From assembly GCF_001293565.1 (NCBI RefSeq), contig NZ_JXMU01000027.1, positions 1-53,757 of the forward strand: a DNA stretch of 53,757 bases, written 5' to 3'. The notes under the pieces were generated by a model that was not told the DNA's origin, searched no databases, and was given only the letters and a program-made list of their open reading frames with translations. A program made the position numbers and the translations under genes. The DNA is from Ahrensia marina (GTDB lineage Bacteria > Pseudomonadota > Alphaproteobacteria > Rhizobiales > Rhizobiaceae). Positions 17,155-26,394 of this stretch are shown piece after piece (the first letter of the stretch is position 1; every line of letters begins with the position of its first letter).

Positions 17155-18489
17155 ATGAAATCCAAATTACTGAATTCCGTTGCAGTTATGAGTGTTGTTG
17201 CCTCAGGTGCGGTGTTTTCCAGTGCTTCTACCGCTTCAGCGGATGAGCTGACACTATGCTGGGCCGCGTGGGATCCTGCCAATGCTCTGGTTGAGCTTAG
17301 CAAGGAGTTTGAAGCGCAGTCGGGTCATAAGATGAGTTTTGAGTTTGTTCCATGGCCAAATTTTGCCGACCGCATGCTCAACGAACTTAACTCCGGCGGT
17401 AAGCTGTGTGATCTGCTTATCGGTGACAGCCAATGGATCGGCGGCGCGGCAGAAAATGGTCAATTTGTGAAATTGAATGATTTCTTCGAGAAAGAGGGAA
17501 TCAAGATGGACGATTTCCTACCCGCTACCGTAACAGGCTATGCTGAGTGGCCAAAGAATACGCCGAACTACTATGCGCTTCCAGCCTATGCGGATGTCGT
17601 TGGTTGGACTTATCGCAAAGACTGGTTCGAGCGTCCTGAAATTGCTCAAGAGTTCAAAGAAAAATATGGCCGTGATCTAGCCGTTCCTGCAACTCTAGAA
17701 GAGCTTCAGGAAGTTGGAGAGTTTTTCCAAGGACGCGAAATTGACGGCAAGACTGTCTATGGCGCAGCCATTTATACCGAACGCGGTTCGGAAGGCATCA
17801 CAATGGGTGTCACCAACGTTTTGTATAATTATGGCTTCCAATATGACAATCCGGACAAGCCATATGAGCTCGAAGGTTTTGTAAATTCTGAAGGGGCAAT
17901 TCAGGGTCTGGAGCTTTACAAGAAGCTTTATGAAACCGCGACGCCTCCCGGTGCGTCAGATGCCTACATGTCTGCAAATATCGATGCCTACAAATCGGGT
18001 CAGGTTGCCATGCAGATGAACTTTGCATTTATTTGGCCGGGCGTTGAAGCCGATCCGAATGTGGGCGGCGGTAAGTCCGGTTACTTTGCTAATCCAGCCG
18101 GTCCGGCAGGCCAGTTCGCGCAGCTTGGCGGTCAGGGTATCTCCGTTGTTGCCAATTCCGACAGTAAAGATGCGGCACTGGAATACATCAAGTGGTTTGC
18201 TCAAGAGGAGGTTCAGCAAAAGTGGTGGGACGTTGGCGGCGCATCGGCGATGCGTTCGGTTGTTGAGGCACCTGGCTTTGCGGACAGCCAGCCTTTTGCA
18301 CAAACGTTCCTCGATTCTATGGCTATCGTTAAAGACTTCTGGGCTGAGCCTGCCTATGCATCTTTATTGCTGGCGACCCAAGAGCGCGTCCATAACTATG
18401 TGGTAGCCGGACAGGGTACTGCAAAGGAAGCGCTTGATGGTCTCGTTGAAGATTGGAATGAAATCTTCGAAGACGAAGGCAAGAAGTAA
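17155..18489 (+). CDS. Sugar/polyol ABC transporter solute-binding protein
   Basis: A family-1 extracellular binding protein of 444 residues from the ATG at 17155, which has GGGAGGA upstream; an earlier in-frame ATG lacks a ribosome site and would spoil the signal peptide. The signal peptide runs MKSKLLNSVAVMSVVASGAV to about ASA-DELT. The mature part starts with the usual strand (LTLCWAAWDPANALVELSKEFEAQSG) and has KLCDLLIGDSQWIGG and YKSGQVAMQMNFAFIWPG, the pattern of sugar/polyol binding proteins. It heads an operon of two permeases, two ATPases and a DHA-kinase-family enzyme, so a small ketose or its polyol is the likely ligand. Confidence 0.93.
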   Translation: MKSKLLNSVAVMSVVASGAVFSSASTASADELTLCWAAWDPANALVELSKEFEAQSGHKMSFEFVPWPNFADRMLNELNSGGKLCDLLIGDSQWIGGAAENGQFVKLNDFFEKEGIKMDDFLPATVTGYAEWPKNTPNYYALPAYADVVGWTYRKDWFERPEIAQEFKEKYGRDLAVPATLEELQEVGEFFQGREIDGKTVYGAAIYTERGSEGITMGVTNVLYNYGFQYDNPDKPYELEGFVNSEGAIQGLELYKKLYETATPPGASDAYMSANIDAYKSGQVAMQMNFAFIWPGVEADPNVGGGKSGYFANPAGPAGQFAQLGGQGISVVANSDSKDAALEYIKWFAQEEVQQKWWDVGGASAMRSVVEAPGFADSQPFAQTFLDSMAIVKDFWAEPAYASLLLATQERVHNYVVAGQGTAKEALDGLVEDWNEIFEDEGKK

Positions 18490-18521
18490 CCAGTCCTCAC
18501 AATCCTCCCAAGTGGACTTGG

Positions 18522-18545
18522 AGAGCGGAGTTTAAACTCTGCTCT
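18522..18545 (+). promoter_or_regulatory. Stem-loop after the binding-protein gene
   Basis: An inverted repeat pairs AGAGC-G-GAG with CTC-T-GCTCT around a TTTAAA loop, 33 bases after the binding-protein stop and before the first permease. With no T-run it looks like an mRNA-stability or attenuation hairpin rather than a full terminator. Confidence 0.6.
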
Positions 18546-18575
18546 TCACTTCGGGGGTAAAACTAAGAGATTTCC

Positions 18576-19523
18576 ATGAGCACTTCTGTAATGGACCGCG
18601 CCGCGCGGGCTACCCCTCCACCTGTAGCAAAACAGATCAAGGGCCTGTCAGATCGGGCAATCGCTTGGATTTTTGTTGCCCCAACGATCATCATTTTGCT
18701 TGCTATCAATATTTTTCCATTGATTTGGACGATATATTTGAGCTTCACCAATTATGCGGTGAACAGGCCGAACCGCGACGTGAGCTTTGTTGGGTTGCGC
18801 AATTATGAGCGTATCCTCAGTGATGAGGGCACTTGGGCAACCATGCAGGCAACCGCCCATTTCCTGATTTGGACAATCGTCATTCAGGTGCTCATTGGCT
18901 TTACGCTAGCCTATCTCATAAACAAGAAATTCCGCGGCAATGATTTATGGACAACCATCATCGTATTTCCGATGATGCTATCGCCCGCCGTTGTAGGGAA
19001 TTTCTGGACCTTTCTTTACCAGCCGCAGATTGGATTGTTCAATTATGTGGTCAGTTTTTTCACCGGTGCTGATCCATCGAGCTTCTCAATGATTGCAAGT
19101 GTCGACTTGGCACCTTGGGCGATCATTATTGTCGACACATGGATGTGGACGCCTTTTGTCATGTTGATCTGCCTTGCCGGCCTGCGTTCTATTCCGGATA
19201 GCATTTATGAGGCGGCTGAGTGCGACAGAGCAAGCAAATGGCGGCAATTCTGGACAATTACAATTCCGATGATTCTTCCGTTTTTGATGTTGGCGGTACT
19301 TTTCCGCGGTATCGAAAATTTCAAAATGTTCGATTTGGTCGTCCAGCTCACAGGTGGCGGACCGGGCAATACAACAACTTTGACGTCAATCGATTTAAAG
19401 CGCGAAGCATTCGAGAAGTGGCGCACCGGTTTCTCATCTGCTTATGCCGTCATTCTATTCGTAACAGTCTTTGGTTTGGCATCGATCTACGTGAAAGCAC
19501 TTAACAAGGTGAAAGCACGATGA
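18576..19523 (+). CDS. Sugar ABC transporter permease, MalF/UgpA type
   Basis: A 315-residue inner-membrane subunit with six predicted membrane segments, the first at about 29-50. The conserved YLSFTNYAVNRP and FVGLRNYERIL after helix 1 are classic for this family. The EAA loop is EAAECDRASKWRQFWTITIPMILP (about 211-235), and GGPGNTTTLTSIDLKREAF near the C-terminus is another permease hallmark. It overlaps the next permease by four bases (ATGA). Confidence 0.94.
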   Translation: MSTSVMDRAARATPPPVAKQIKGLSDRAIAWIFVAPTIIILLAINIFPLIWTIYLSFTNYAVNRPNRDVSFVGLRNYERILSDEGTWATMQATAHFLIWTIVIQVLIGFTLAYLINKKFRGNDLWTTIIVFPMMLSPAVVGNFWTFLYQPQIGLFNYVVSFFTGADPSSFSMIASVDLAPWAIIIVDTWMWTPFVMLICLAGLRSIPDSIYEAAECDRASKWRQFWTITIPMILPFLMLAVLFRGIENFKMFDLVVQLTGGGPGNTTTLTSIDLKREAFEKWRTGFSSAYAVILFVTVFGLASIYVKALNKVKAR

Positions 19524-20458
19524 GTTTTTCAGTTACGGAGCCGTCACGACGGCAAAAATGGATCGCGGGAAGTCTTGTTGTCGGCTACGCCCTTATCACA
19601 TTAATACCTTTACTTTGGATTATTGCGACCGGTTTTAAATCGTCGGCAGATTCAATTGCATACCCGCCGAAGGTGGTCTTCCAACCAACTGTTGAAGGCT
19701 ATGTAAATCTCTTCACGACCCAGACCCGGATGGGTGAAGACCTTCGGGCAGAACCGCGCGAAGACTTGCCTTGGTATGAACAGCTCGTACGTGAAAAAGG
19801 AAATACAATTGTCGGCGCGTCGCGATACAGCGAGCGTTTCTTTAACTCGGTTATCATCGGATTTGGGTCGACGTTTTTTGCGATTCTTCTGGGAACAATG
19901 GCCGCCTATGCGTTTTCGCGTTTCAGGGTTCCTTTGAAAGATGATTTGCTTTTCTTCATTCTGTCTACACGAATGATGCCCCCGATTGCCGTGGCTGTTC
20001 CAATCTTTCTGATGTTTCGGAACTTGGGGTTGAGCGATACGCATGCCGGTATGATCCTGCTCTACACAGCAATCAATTTGTCCTTATCAGTGTGGTTGAT
20101 CAATGGATTTATAGACGAGATTCCGGTTGAATATGAGGAAGCCGCTCTCATTGATGGCTACACGAGGTTTCAGGCATTTTACAAAGTTGTTCTACCGCAA
20201 GCTACTACCGGTATTGCCTCTACCGCAATCTTTTGCCTGATTTTTGCGTGGAATGAATATGCCCTCGCGGTTCTTTTGACCTCAGGTACCGCACAGACTG
20301 CGCCGCCGTTTATTCCGACGATCATCGGCGTTGGAGGGCAAGACTGGCCTGCTGTTGCGGCCGGTGCAACCATCTTCCTGGTGCCGGTCATGGTGTTCAC
20401 AATTCTACTCCGCAAGCATCTGCTGCGTGGCATCACATTTGGAGCTGTTCGCAAATGA
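19520..20458 (+). CDS. Sugar ABC transporter permease, MalG/UgpE type
   Basis: The second permease, 312 residues. The membrane segment near 18-38 is followed by ATGFKSSADSIAYPPK, which matches MalG-type proteins. There is a longer than usual periplasmic insert (about 65-105, TRMGEDLRAEPREDLPWYEQ). Then come NSVIIGFGSTFFAILLGTMAAYAFSRF and the EAA loop EEAALIDGYTRFQAFYKVVLPQATTG. It is coupled by ATGA overlaps to the genes on both sides. Confidence 0.94.
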   Translation: MSFSVTEPSRRQKWIAGSLVVGYALITLIPLLWIIATGFKSSADSIAYPPKVVFQPTVEGYVNLFTTQTRMGEDLRAEPREDLPWYEQLVREKGNTIVGASRYSERFFNSVIIGFGSTFFAILLGTMAAYAFSRFRVPLKDDLLFFILSTRMMPPIAVAVPIFLMFRNLGLSDTHAGMILLYTAINLSLSVWLINGFIDEIPVEYEEAALIDGYTRFQAFYKVVLPQATTGIASTAIFCLIFAWNEYALAVLLTSGTAQTAPPFIPTIIGVGGQDWPAVAAGATIFLVPVMVFTILLRKHLLRGITFGAVRK

Positions 20459-20643
20459 CCGGATTTATCAATGGACTACTGCACTTCAGGCGCGGTGCTT
20501 GGGAAATGCTTGCCTCTATACTCATCGCTTTGGGAGTGATCATGTTGATGCAACCATTTGTGCTGTCGCTCTTCACATACTCCTTCGTTGTCACCCTGAT
20601 TGGCACCGTGATGTTTATCATCGTCAGCCATTTCCCGGAGTAA
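20455..20643 (+). CDS. Small two-segment membrane protein in the ABC operon
   Basis: A 62-residue protein with a short amphipathic start (MTGFINGLLHFRRG) and two hydrophobic segments (about 15-35 and 40-59). Its ATG overlaps the permease stop and it ends three bases before the next ATPase start, so it is firmly inside the operon. I do not recognise the family; it is reminiscent in position of the small DUF2160-type protein of rhizobial glycerol transporters but is shorter. It may be an accessory membrane subunit or stabiliser of the permease pair. Confidence 0.75.
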   Translation: MTGFINGLLHFRRGAWEMLASILIALGVIMLMQPFVLSLFTYSFVVTLIGTVMFIIVSHFPE

Positions 20644-20646
20644 CCC

Positions 20647-21744
20647 ATGGCACAGATAGATATTAAAAATGTGCGCAAAGAATTTGGCACTTTCACTGCT
20701 GTCCAGTCCTCCAGTTTTACAATTGAGGATGGCGAGTTCTTCATGCTTTTGGGACCATCAGGGTGTGGCAAGACAACGACGCTGCGTATGATGGCTGGAC
20801 TTGAGCTACCAACAAGTGGCGAAATCTATATTGATGGTGAAGAGGTGGGCATGAAGCCTGCTTCTGAACGCGATATCGCATTCGTTTTTCAAATGTTTGC
20901 TCTCTATCCGCATATGAAGGTTGGGCAGAATATGGCCTATCCTTTGCGCAGCCAGGGAATGTCGAAAGCAGATACGAATAAACGGGTTCTGGAAGTGGCC
21001 CGTATTCTCGGAATTGAAAATATCCTCGGCATGTCTGTTGGGGGGCTATCTGGCGGTGACAGGCAGCGTGTGGCGCTGGGTCGGGCTATTGTTAGAGAGC
21101 CAAAAGCATTCCTTATGGACGAGCCGCTGGGCGCGCTGGATGCCGAGTTTCGGGAGCATATGTCGGAGGAATTGCGGGCATTGCACGATCGCATGGGTGC
21201 AACAACTGTCTATGTTACGCATGACCAGTTGGAGGCCATGCAAATGGGCGACAAAATTGTGGTCATGAACCACGGTGTTGTTGAACAATTCGGAAAACCT
21301 CAGGACATTTACAATTGGCCCGCGACCAAATTTGTCGCCCAATTCATAGGGTCGCCGCCGATGAATTTTCTGGACTTCAAAGGCAAAGTTGCTGCCGGTG
21401 ACAAGTCGATTAAGCTGAATGATATTGAGATCGAAATTCCGGTGCTGAAAACGGGCGCTGAAGGAGAGATATCGCTAGGTGTCAGGCCCGAGCATATCCA
21501 TTTCTCCGATAAGTCGAATTATAAGGGCCGCGTTGTCGCGACCGAATATCTGGGCACCAATCAGCTTGTGACTTTAGAGACCGCGAACGGAACGATTAAA
21601 GCGCGGACGGAATCAACAAAACTCATCAAGACCGGCGAGACCATCGGTTTGGCTTTTGATGCCAGAACATTGAGCATTTTTGAGGGTGAAAGCGGGCTTG
21701 CCTTGCCGTCTCAAGCAAATGAGGGGGTGCTTCAGCATGGCTAA
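20647..21744 (+). CDS. Sugar ABC transporter ATPase, MalK/UgpC type (first copy)
   Basis: A 365-residue ATPase. Walker A GPSGCGKTT, Q-loop FQMFALYPHM, signature LSGGDRQR, Walker B AFLMDEPLGALD and switch His in YVTHDQLEAM are intact. A C-terminal OB/TOBE regulatory part from about 235 on contains LGVRPEHIHF. The next gene encodes a second, different ATPase, so the transporter probably uses a heterodimer, as in the glycerol-type GlpST systems. Its stop overlaps the next start by eight bases. Confidence 0.95.
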   Translation: MAQIDIKNVRKEFGTFTAVQSSSFTIEDGEFFMLLGPSGCGKTTTLRMMAGLELPTSGEIYIDGEEVGMKPASERDIAFVFQMFALYPHMKVGQNMAYPLRSQGMSKADTNKRVLEVARILGIENILGMSVGGLSGGDRQRVALGRAIVREPKAFLMDEPLGALDAEFREHMSEELRALHDRMGATTVYVTHDQLEAMQMGDKIVVMNHGVVEQFGKPQDIYNWPATKFVAQFIGSPPMNFLDFKGKVAAGDKSIKLNDIEIEIPVLKTGAEGEISLGVRPEHIHFSDKSNYKGRVVATEYLGTNQLVTLETANGTIKARTESTKLIKTGETIGLAFDARTLSIFEGESGLALPSQANEGVLQHG

Positions 21745-22735
21745 AGTTATTCTGGACCAGGTAACCAAGACGTTCGGTGATGTGGTTGCACTTGATAACG
21801 TATCAATGACGATTGATGACGGATCATTTGTCATTCTTCTGGGGCCGACCGGTGCCGGTAAAACGACAACGCTCAGAATGGTGTCGGGACTTGATACGCC
21901 GGATGCAGGTGAAATTTTTATCGGTGATCAACCGATGATTGGACTGACACCGGCACAGCGTGATGTTGCGATGGTTTTCCAGCAATATTCTCTCTACCCG
22001 CACATGACTGTGCGGCAAAATTTGGAATTTCCTCTAAAATCTCCAATTCTGAAAACACCCCAAAGCATGATCGACGAGAAGGTTGAGGCTGTATCGCGTG
22101 TTCTGCAAATTGCACACAAGCTTGATAATAAAGCGACGGCTCTTTCCGGTGGTGAAATGCAACGCGTTTCAATTGGCAGAGCACTGGTGAGGTCTCCCAG
22201 TATTTATTTAATGGATGAGCCGCTGAGTTCTTTGGACGCTAAACTGCGTGCTGATTTGAGAATTGAGCTAAAAAATATTCAAGCCAATTTTGGACAAACG
22301 CTTCTTTATGTGACCCATGATCAGATCGAAGCGATGACTATGGCCACACATGTCGGCGTGTTGGATCATGGCAAACTTGTGCAGTTTGGCTCACCACGGG
22401 AAATTTATGAAAACCCGGTGAGTATTTATGCGGCAAGCCGCCTCGGACAACCGCGGATAAACATTCTTCCCGCTGATTTATTTAAGGGGCCGGTACCGGA
22501 TGGCGCGAAATCAATTGGTCTTCGTCCTGAGCAAATCAGCCAAGGTACCGGTGAAGAAAGTTTTGTCACACGTGTTGAGCATCTGGGGGATCAAACAAGG
22601 CTGCATCTTAAATTTAAGGAACAGGATTTGATCACAGTGACCAACGCCCACACCTCTCTGCAACGCGGCGAGACAGTTAAAATTAGACCACATAAGCCGT
22701 TCTTCTTTGACGCTGACGGCGCACGTATTGCGTAA
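21737..22735 (+). CDS. Sugar ABC transporter ATPase, MalK/UgpC type (second copy)
   Basis: A 332-residue ATPase from the ATG at 21737; an in-frame start 57 bases earlier lies inside the preceding gene and lacks a ribosome site. Walker A GPTGAGKTT, Q-loop FQQYSLYPHM, signature LSGGEMQR, Walker B IYLMDEPLSSLD and switch His in YVTHDQIEAM are intact. The TOBE domain is shorter than in the first copy (SIGLRPEQIS). Both ATPases have complete active sites, so neither looks degenerate. Confidence 0.94.
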   Translation: MAKVILDQVTKTFGDVVALDNVSMTIDDGSFVILLGPTGAGKTTTLRMVSGLDTPDAGEIFIGDQPMIGLTPAQRDVAMVFQQYSLYPHMTVRQNLEFPLKSPILKTPQSMIDEKVEAVSRVLQIAHKLDNKATALSGGEMQRVSIGRALVRSPSIYLMDEPLSSLDAKLRADLRIELKNIQANFGQTLLYVTHDQIEAMTMATHVGVLDHGKLVQFGSPREIYENPVSIYAASRLGQPRINILPADLFKGPVPDGAKSIGLRPEQISQGTGEESFVTRVEHLGDQTRLHLKFKEQDLITVTNAHTSLQRGETVKIRPHKPFFFDADGARIA

Positions 22736-22745
22736 GGGGAAAGAT

Positions 22746-24365
22746 ATGACGCAGTTTATCAATAAGAAAGAAGACATCGTAACGGATGCCATTGATGGCG
22801 TGTTAGCCGCTTCCGGTGGCAAGCTCGCCCGTCTGGATGGGTACCCTCACATTCGTGTTGTCGTGCGTAATGATTGGGATAAATCCAAGGTTGCCATTGT
22901 TTCCGGTGGCGGGTCTGGCCACGAGCCGGCTCATGCCGGCTTTGTCGGTGAAGGCATGTTGACGGCAGCCGTTTGCGGCGATGTGTTTGCTTCCCCGAGC
23001 GTTGATGCTGTTCTGGCCGGTATTATGGCAGTCACCGGCTCTGCGGGCTGCCTGCTGGTGGTGAAAAACTACACAGGAGACCGTTTAAATTTTGGACTGG
23101 CTGCAGAGCGCGCAAGGGCTTTTGGGCTTAATGTCGAAATGGTGATCGTTGATGACGATGTCGCGCTACCGTACTTGCCGCAGGCGCGGGGTGTTGCAGG
23201 CACGCTTTTTGTTCATAAAATCGCCGGAGCTTTAGCAGAAAACGGAGCGGATCTTGCAACTGTTGCAAAGGCAGCAAAAAAAGTAATTGGCGGTACGCAT
23301 TCCATTGGCATGTCTCTTGATACATGCACTGTTCCCGGATCACCGAAAGAAAACCGTATACCCGAGGGCATGGCCGAATTGGGGCTCGGTATTCACGGCG
23401 AGGCTGGCGTGGAACAAATTCCGTTCAGTTCGGCAAAAGATGCCTTTGCAGCCATTGCCGCAAAATTAAAGGTTGCAATGAAAGCCGGACCTCATGTGGC
23501 ACTCGTAAATAATCTGGGCGGTGCTTCGGTTCTAGAAATGTCGATTATTTTGAAAGAGCTTGCGACATCTGATTTTGGTTCAAACATTTCCCATGTCGTT
23601 GGCCCAGCATCAATGATGACGGCGCTTGATATGCGCGGGTTTTCTGTCTCGCTCTATCCGGCAAATAGTGATGAACTGGCTCTACTTATGCAGCCGACAT
23701 CTTTATCCGCGTGGCCTGGTGTTGGTAAGCTTGCTAATATTGAGATCAAACCGCTCAGTGATGGTCTCACCGCTATTACACCACTTCCATCCAAGCATGA
23801 TGAAACGGAAGCCTTTTTAAGCGGCTGCTGCGAAGTTCTCATCGCCTCAGAGGATGATTTGAATGCACTTGATGCCAAAACCGGCGATGGTGATACAGGT
23901 TCGACCTTGGCGGGAGCTTCGCGCGCATTAATTGACGCGATGGACCGACTGCCTCTGGCTGATCACACACAGCTCTACCGTGCTATTGGTCTTGAATTAA
24001 CGCAGACTATGGGCGGTTCCTCCGGCGTACTGTTGGCCATTTTCTTTGCTGCTGCCGGTGACGGCGCATCAAGCGGTTTGCCGATGCGGGAAGCTTTAAA
24101 ACTCGGATTGGCAAGAATGCAGGAAATCGGCGGAGCGCAATTGGGTGACCGGACAATGGTCGACGCACTGGCTCCGGCTTTGGATGCACTGGAAACAGGG
24201 TTGGCTGATGCCGCTGAGGCCGCACGAAAAGGCGCCGACCACACGGCCAGTATTCTTCAGGCAAAAGCGGGCCGCGCAGCGTATATCAATGCGCAGCAAC
24301 TTGAGGGGCATGTCGATCCCGGTGCGGAAGCCGTTGCAAGGCTGTTTGAACACCTAGCCGCTTAG
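22746..24365 (+). CDS. Dihydroxyacetone kinase family protein, DhaK-DhaL fusion
   Basis: A 539-residue single-chain, ATP-dependent kinase of the DAK family, starting at the ATG at 22746 behind GGGGAAAG. The DhaK part (about 1-330) has SGGGSGHEPAHAGFVGEGM, VKNYTGDRLNF, GGTHSIGMSLDTCTVPG and His217 in GIHGEAG, the residue that binds the keto group covalently. The DhaL part (about 350-539) has the Mg-ATP motif KTGDGDTGSTLAGA (D381, D383) and GGSSGVLLAIFF. The substrate is probably dihydroxyacetone, giving DHAP, but some family members take D- or L-erythrulose. As the only enzyme in the operon, it should act directly on the imported sugar. Confidence 0.92.
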   Translation: MTQFINKKEDIVTDAIDGVLAASGGKLARLDGYPHIRVVVRNDWDKSKVAIVSGGGSGHEPAHAGFVGEGMLTAAVCGDVFASPSVDAVLAGIMAVTGSAGCLLVVKNYTGDRLNFGLAAERARAFGLNVEMVIVDDDVALPYLPQARGVAGTLFVHKIAGALAENGADLATVAKAAKKVIGGTHSIGMSLDTCTVPGSPKENRIPEGMAELGLGIHGEAGVEQIPFSSAKDAFAAIAAKLKVAMKAGPHVALVNNLGGASVLEMSIILKELATSDFGSNISHVVGPASMMTALDMRGFSVSLYPANSDELALLMQPTSLSAWPGVGKLANIEIKPLSDGLTAITPLPSKHDETEAFLSGCCEVLIASEDDLNALDAKTGDGDTGSTLAGASRALIDAMDRLPLADHTQLYRAIGLELTQTMGGSSGVLLAIFFAAAGDGASSGLPMREALKLGLARMQEIGGAQLGDRTMVDALAPALDALETGLADAAEAARKGADHTASILQAKAGRAAYINAQQLEGHVDPGAEAVARLFEHLAA

Positions 24366-24475
24366 ATTGACTTGTTACGTTTGCAATCGAGTACAATAGT
24401 TTTTTGGACTCTGAGAGCGCACACAACTTTAGCATTTGATGAAGGTGTTCAGGCAACGCTTTCATCCAAACATTG

Positions 24476-25996
24476 CTATTCGGCGGCTTCAGCGCTTGGC
24501 GAAGCCGCATCTGGGGCATCAGGAGACCCTGGCGCTGTTTCCGAACCAAGTTCGGGAATGCCGACAATACGTTTACCCGACTGGTCAGCATGGATTATGA
24601 TTAAACCTTGCTCTTCTAAATAGTCCAGCAGCCTACGCGCACGCCGCGCCGAATAGGTGCCATAAGCGCGGGCAATTCGCTCATCGGAAGGGCAGGGAGC
24701 ATTCTTGACTGCAGCATAGGCGAGCATCAAAAAAACAGCTTTTAGATCATCTGTCACCAAAGAGGACATGGTAAGCGCAGTTCCCCAGGCTTCGGTGTCT
24801 TGTGTGTCGGCGTCTACTCCGGAACGTGCAATGGCAGCGCGGCGACGAAACTCGCTCAGCGCCATTGGCGAGCCGGACAGGCGGCGCATACGAAGCCGAA
24901 CCAGAAAATCCTGATAAAGCGCTGAGTCTGTACGGTAGCCCGACTGCGGGTCGGACAGTATTTCCTCCAGAACGCTGGAGACATTGGCTTCGCGCTCTTC
25001 TGCAGACATTTCAGGGGTACTTGAATGATCATTCCTTGGCAGAGGAGCATCGCTGAGCGGAGTGGCTCGGGACAGCTCGGCCAAAATATCTGTTTTTGGT
25101 CGGGGCGCGGGTCGTGTGCGTTGTTGAGGAAGCTGTTTGAACTCTTCCGGATCCGGTGTGAAAATCAGATCTTCCACATTTTCGGTGGCCTCAGGCATCG
25201 GCATTAATTTGGGGCTGGATGAGCGCGCCTGTGTTTCCACCTTGCCAATTGCGATTGGTCTCGGCCGGCGGGACAAGGCTGGACCAAGCCCGACAAAATT
25301 TCCCCGTTTTAGATCGCGAAACATTTCTGCCTGACGCCGGTCCATGCCCAGAAGATCAGCCGCACGCGCCATATCAATATCAAGAAATGTACGCCCCATT
25401 AAAAAGTTGGAAGCCTCCGCTGCAACATTTTTGGCAAGCTTTGCCAGACGCTGCGTCGCAATAACACCTGCCAACCCGCGTTTACGGCCCCGGCACATCA
25501 GATTTGTCATTGCCCCCAATGACATTTTTCGTGTGCCTTCGGAGACTTCGCCGCCTACCGAAGGGGCAAATAATTGAGCTTCATCGACAACGACAAGAAC
25601 GGGATACCAATAGTCATGTTCGGCATCGAACAGGGTGTTGAGAAAAGTCGCCGCAGAGCGCATTTGTTCTTCAACGTCCAGTCCCTCAAGCGAGAGAACA
25701 CATGATACACGGTGCCGCCGAATACGGCTGGCAATGCCAGCAAGTTCGCCTTCGGTGCGATCTCCTTCTACAACCAGATGGCCGTATTTTTCCGACAATG
25801 TCACAAAGTCGCCTTCTGGATCGATGACCACCTGCTGCACCCATTGAGAGGACTGCTCAAGCAAACGTCGTAGCAGATGGGACTTCCCCGAACCGGAATT
25901 ACCCTGCACCAAAAGACGGGTCGCCAGCAGTTCCTCAATATCAAGGTTGGCCGGGGTTCCATCTTTCAAGTTCCCCATTTCAACTGCGACCTGCAC
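24476..25996 (-). CDS. HerA-type (DUF87) ATP-binding protein
   Basis: A 506-residue P-loop ATPase of the HerA/FtsK superfamily. Walker A GNSGSGKS is at 32-39, Walker B LVVVDEAQ near 134-141 (D138, E139), with an arginine-rich sensor stretch (NLMCRGRKRGLAGVIATQRLAKL). The N-terminal ATPase core ends near 260. A proline-rich linker with KLMPMPEATENVEDL and RPAPRPKTD follows, then a helical C-terminal part with an HTH-like segment (ERIARAYGTYSARRARRLLDYLEEQGLI). No NurA nuclease partner is next to it. This is a widespread rhizobial protein; its role is not established, and DNA translocation or repair is a guess. It converges on the kinase gene. Confidence 0.85.
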   Translation of the reverse strand: MQVAVEMGNLKDGTPANLDIEELLATRLLVQGNSGSGKSHLLRRLLEQSSQWVQQVVIDPEGDFVTLSEKYGHLVVEGDRTEGELAGIASRIRRHRVSCVLSLEGLDVEEQMRSAATFLNTLFDAEHDYWYPVLVVVDEAQLFAPSVGGEVSEGTRKMSLGAMTNLMCRGRKRGLAGVIATQRLAKLAKNVAAEASNFLMGRTFLDIDMARAADLLGMDRRQAEMFRDLKRGNFVGLGPALSRRPRPIAIGKVETQARSSSPKLMPMPEATENVEDLIFTPDPEEFKQLPQQRTRPAPRPKTDILAELSRATPLSDAPLPRNDHSSTPEMSAEEREANVSSVLEEILSDPQSGYRTDSALYQDFLVRLRMRRLSGSPMALSEFRRRAAIARSGVDADTQDTEAWGTALTMSSLVTDDLKAVFLMLAYAAVKNAPCPSDERIARAYGTYSARRARRLLDYLEEQGLIIIHADQSGKRIVGIPELGSETAPGSPDAPDAASPSAEAAE

Positions 25997-26394
25997 TTCT
26001 ACGCGACCTCATATACTGATTTGAAAACGGAATATCTGCTGAGCGCAAGATAGACCCGATGCATAACAAGATTATCTGTATGCTGCTGCCCGGGATCGTT
26101 GAAATACACAGATTTAAAATTGAGGAGGCTAGGGATTTTTTGCCGAGCAGCGGTAGGCTTTTGGTAGGAAACAGGAAGGAAACTATACTGCCGATACCGA
26201 CGATATCTTTTGAATTTAGATTTTTGACTAAAGTGCCCTACATTTCAAAATACCATCTGGTTTAAATTTTAAAGTCGCTTGTAGAGAAATTTTAGTTCTT
26301 CAATTCCGGTAGCTAAAAATACGCTGCCTCCGCTGCGTGATTTTTTGGCAAAGTTGGTAGGCTTCGTTGTAACATCCCATCAAGGATAAGGCTA
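25997..26394. other. Intergenic stretch upstream of mscS-family gene
   Basis: About 400 AT-rich bases between the divergent HerA-type and MscS-type genes. Open frames here are short and without recognisable features. The spacer should hold both promoters, but I cannot pick out convincing -35/-10 boxes or an operator. Confidence 0.5.

Noticed and set aside
26059-26265. A 68-codon open frame between the HerA-type and MscS-type genes
   Set aside because: The composition does not look like a protein family and there is no ribosome site; likely chance.
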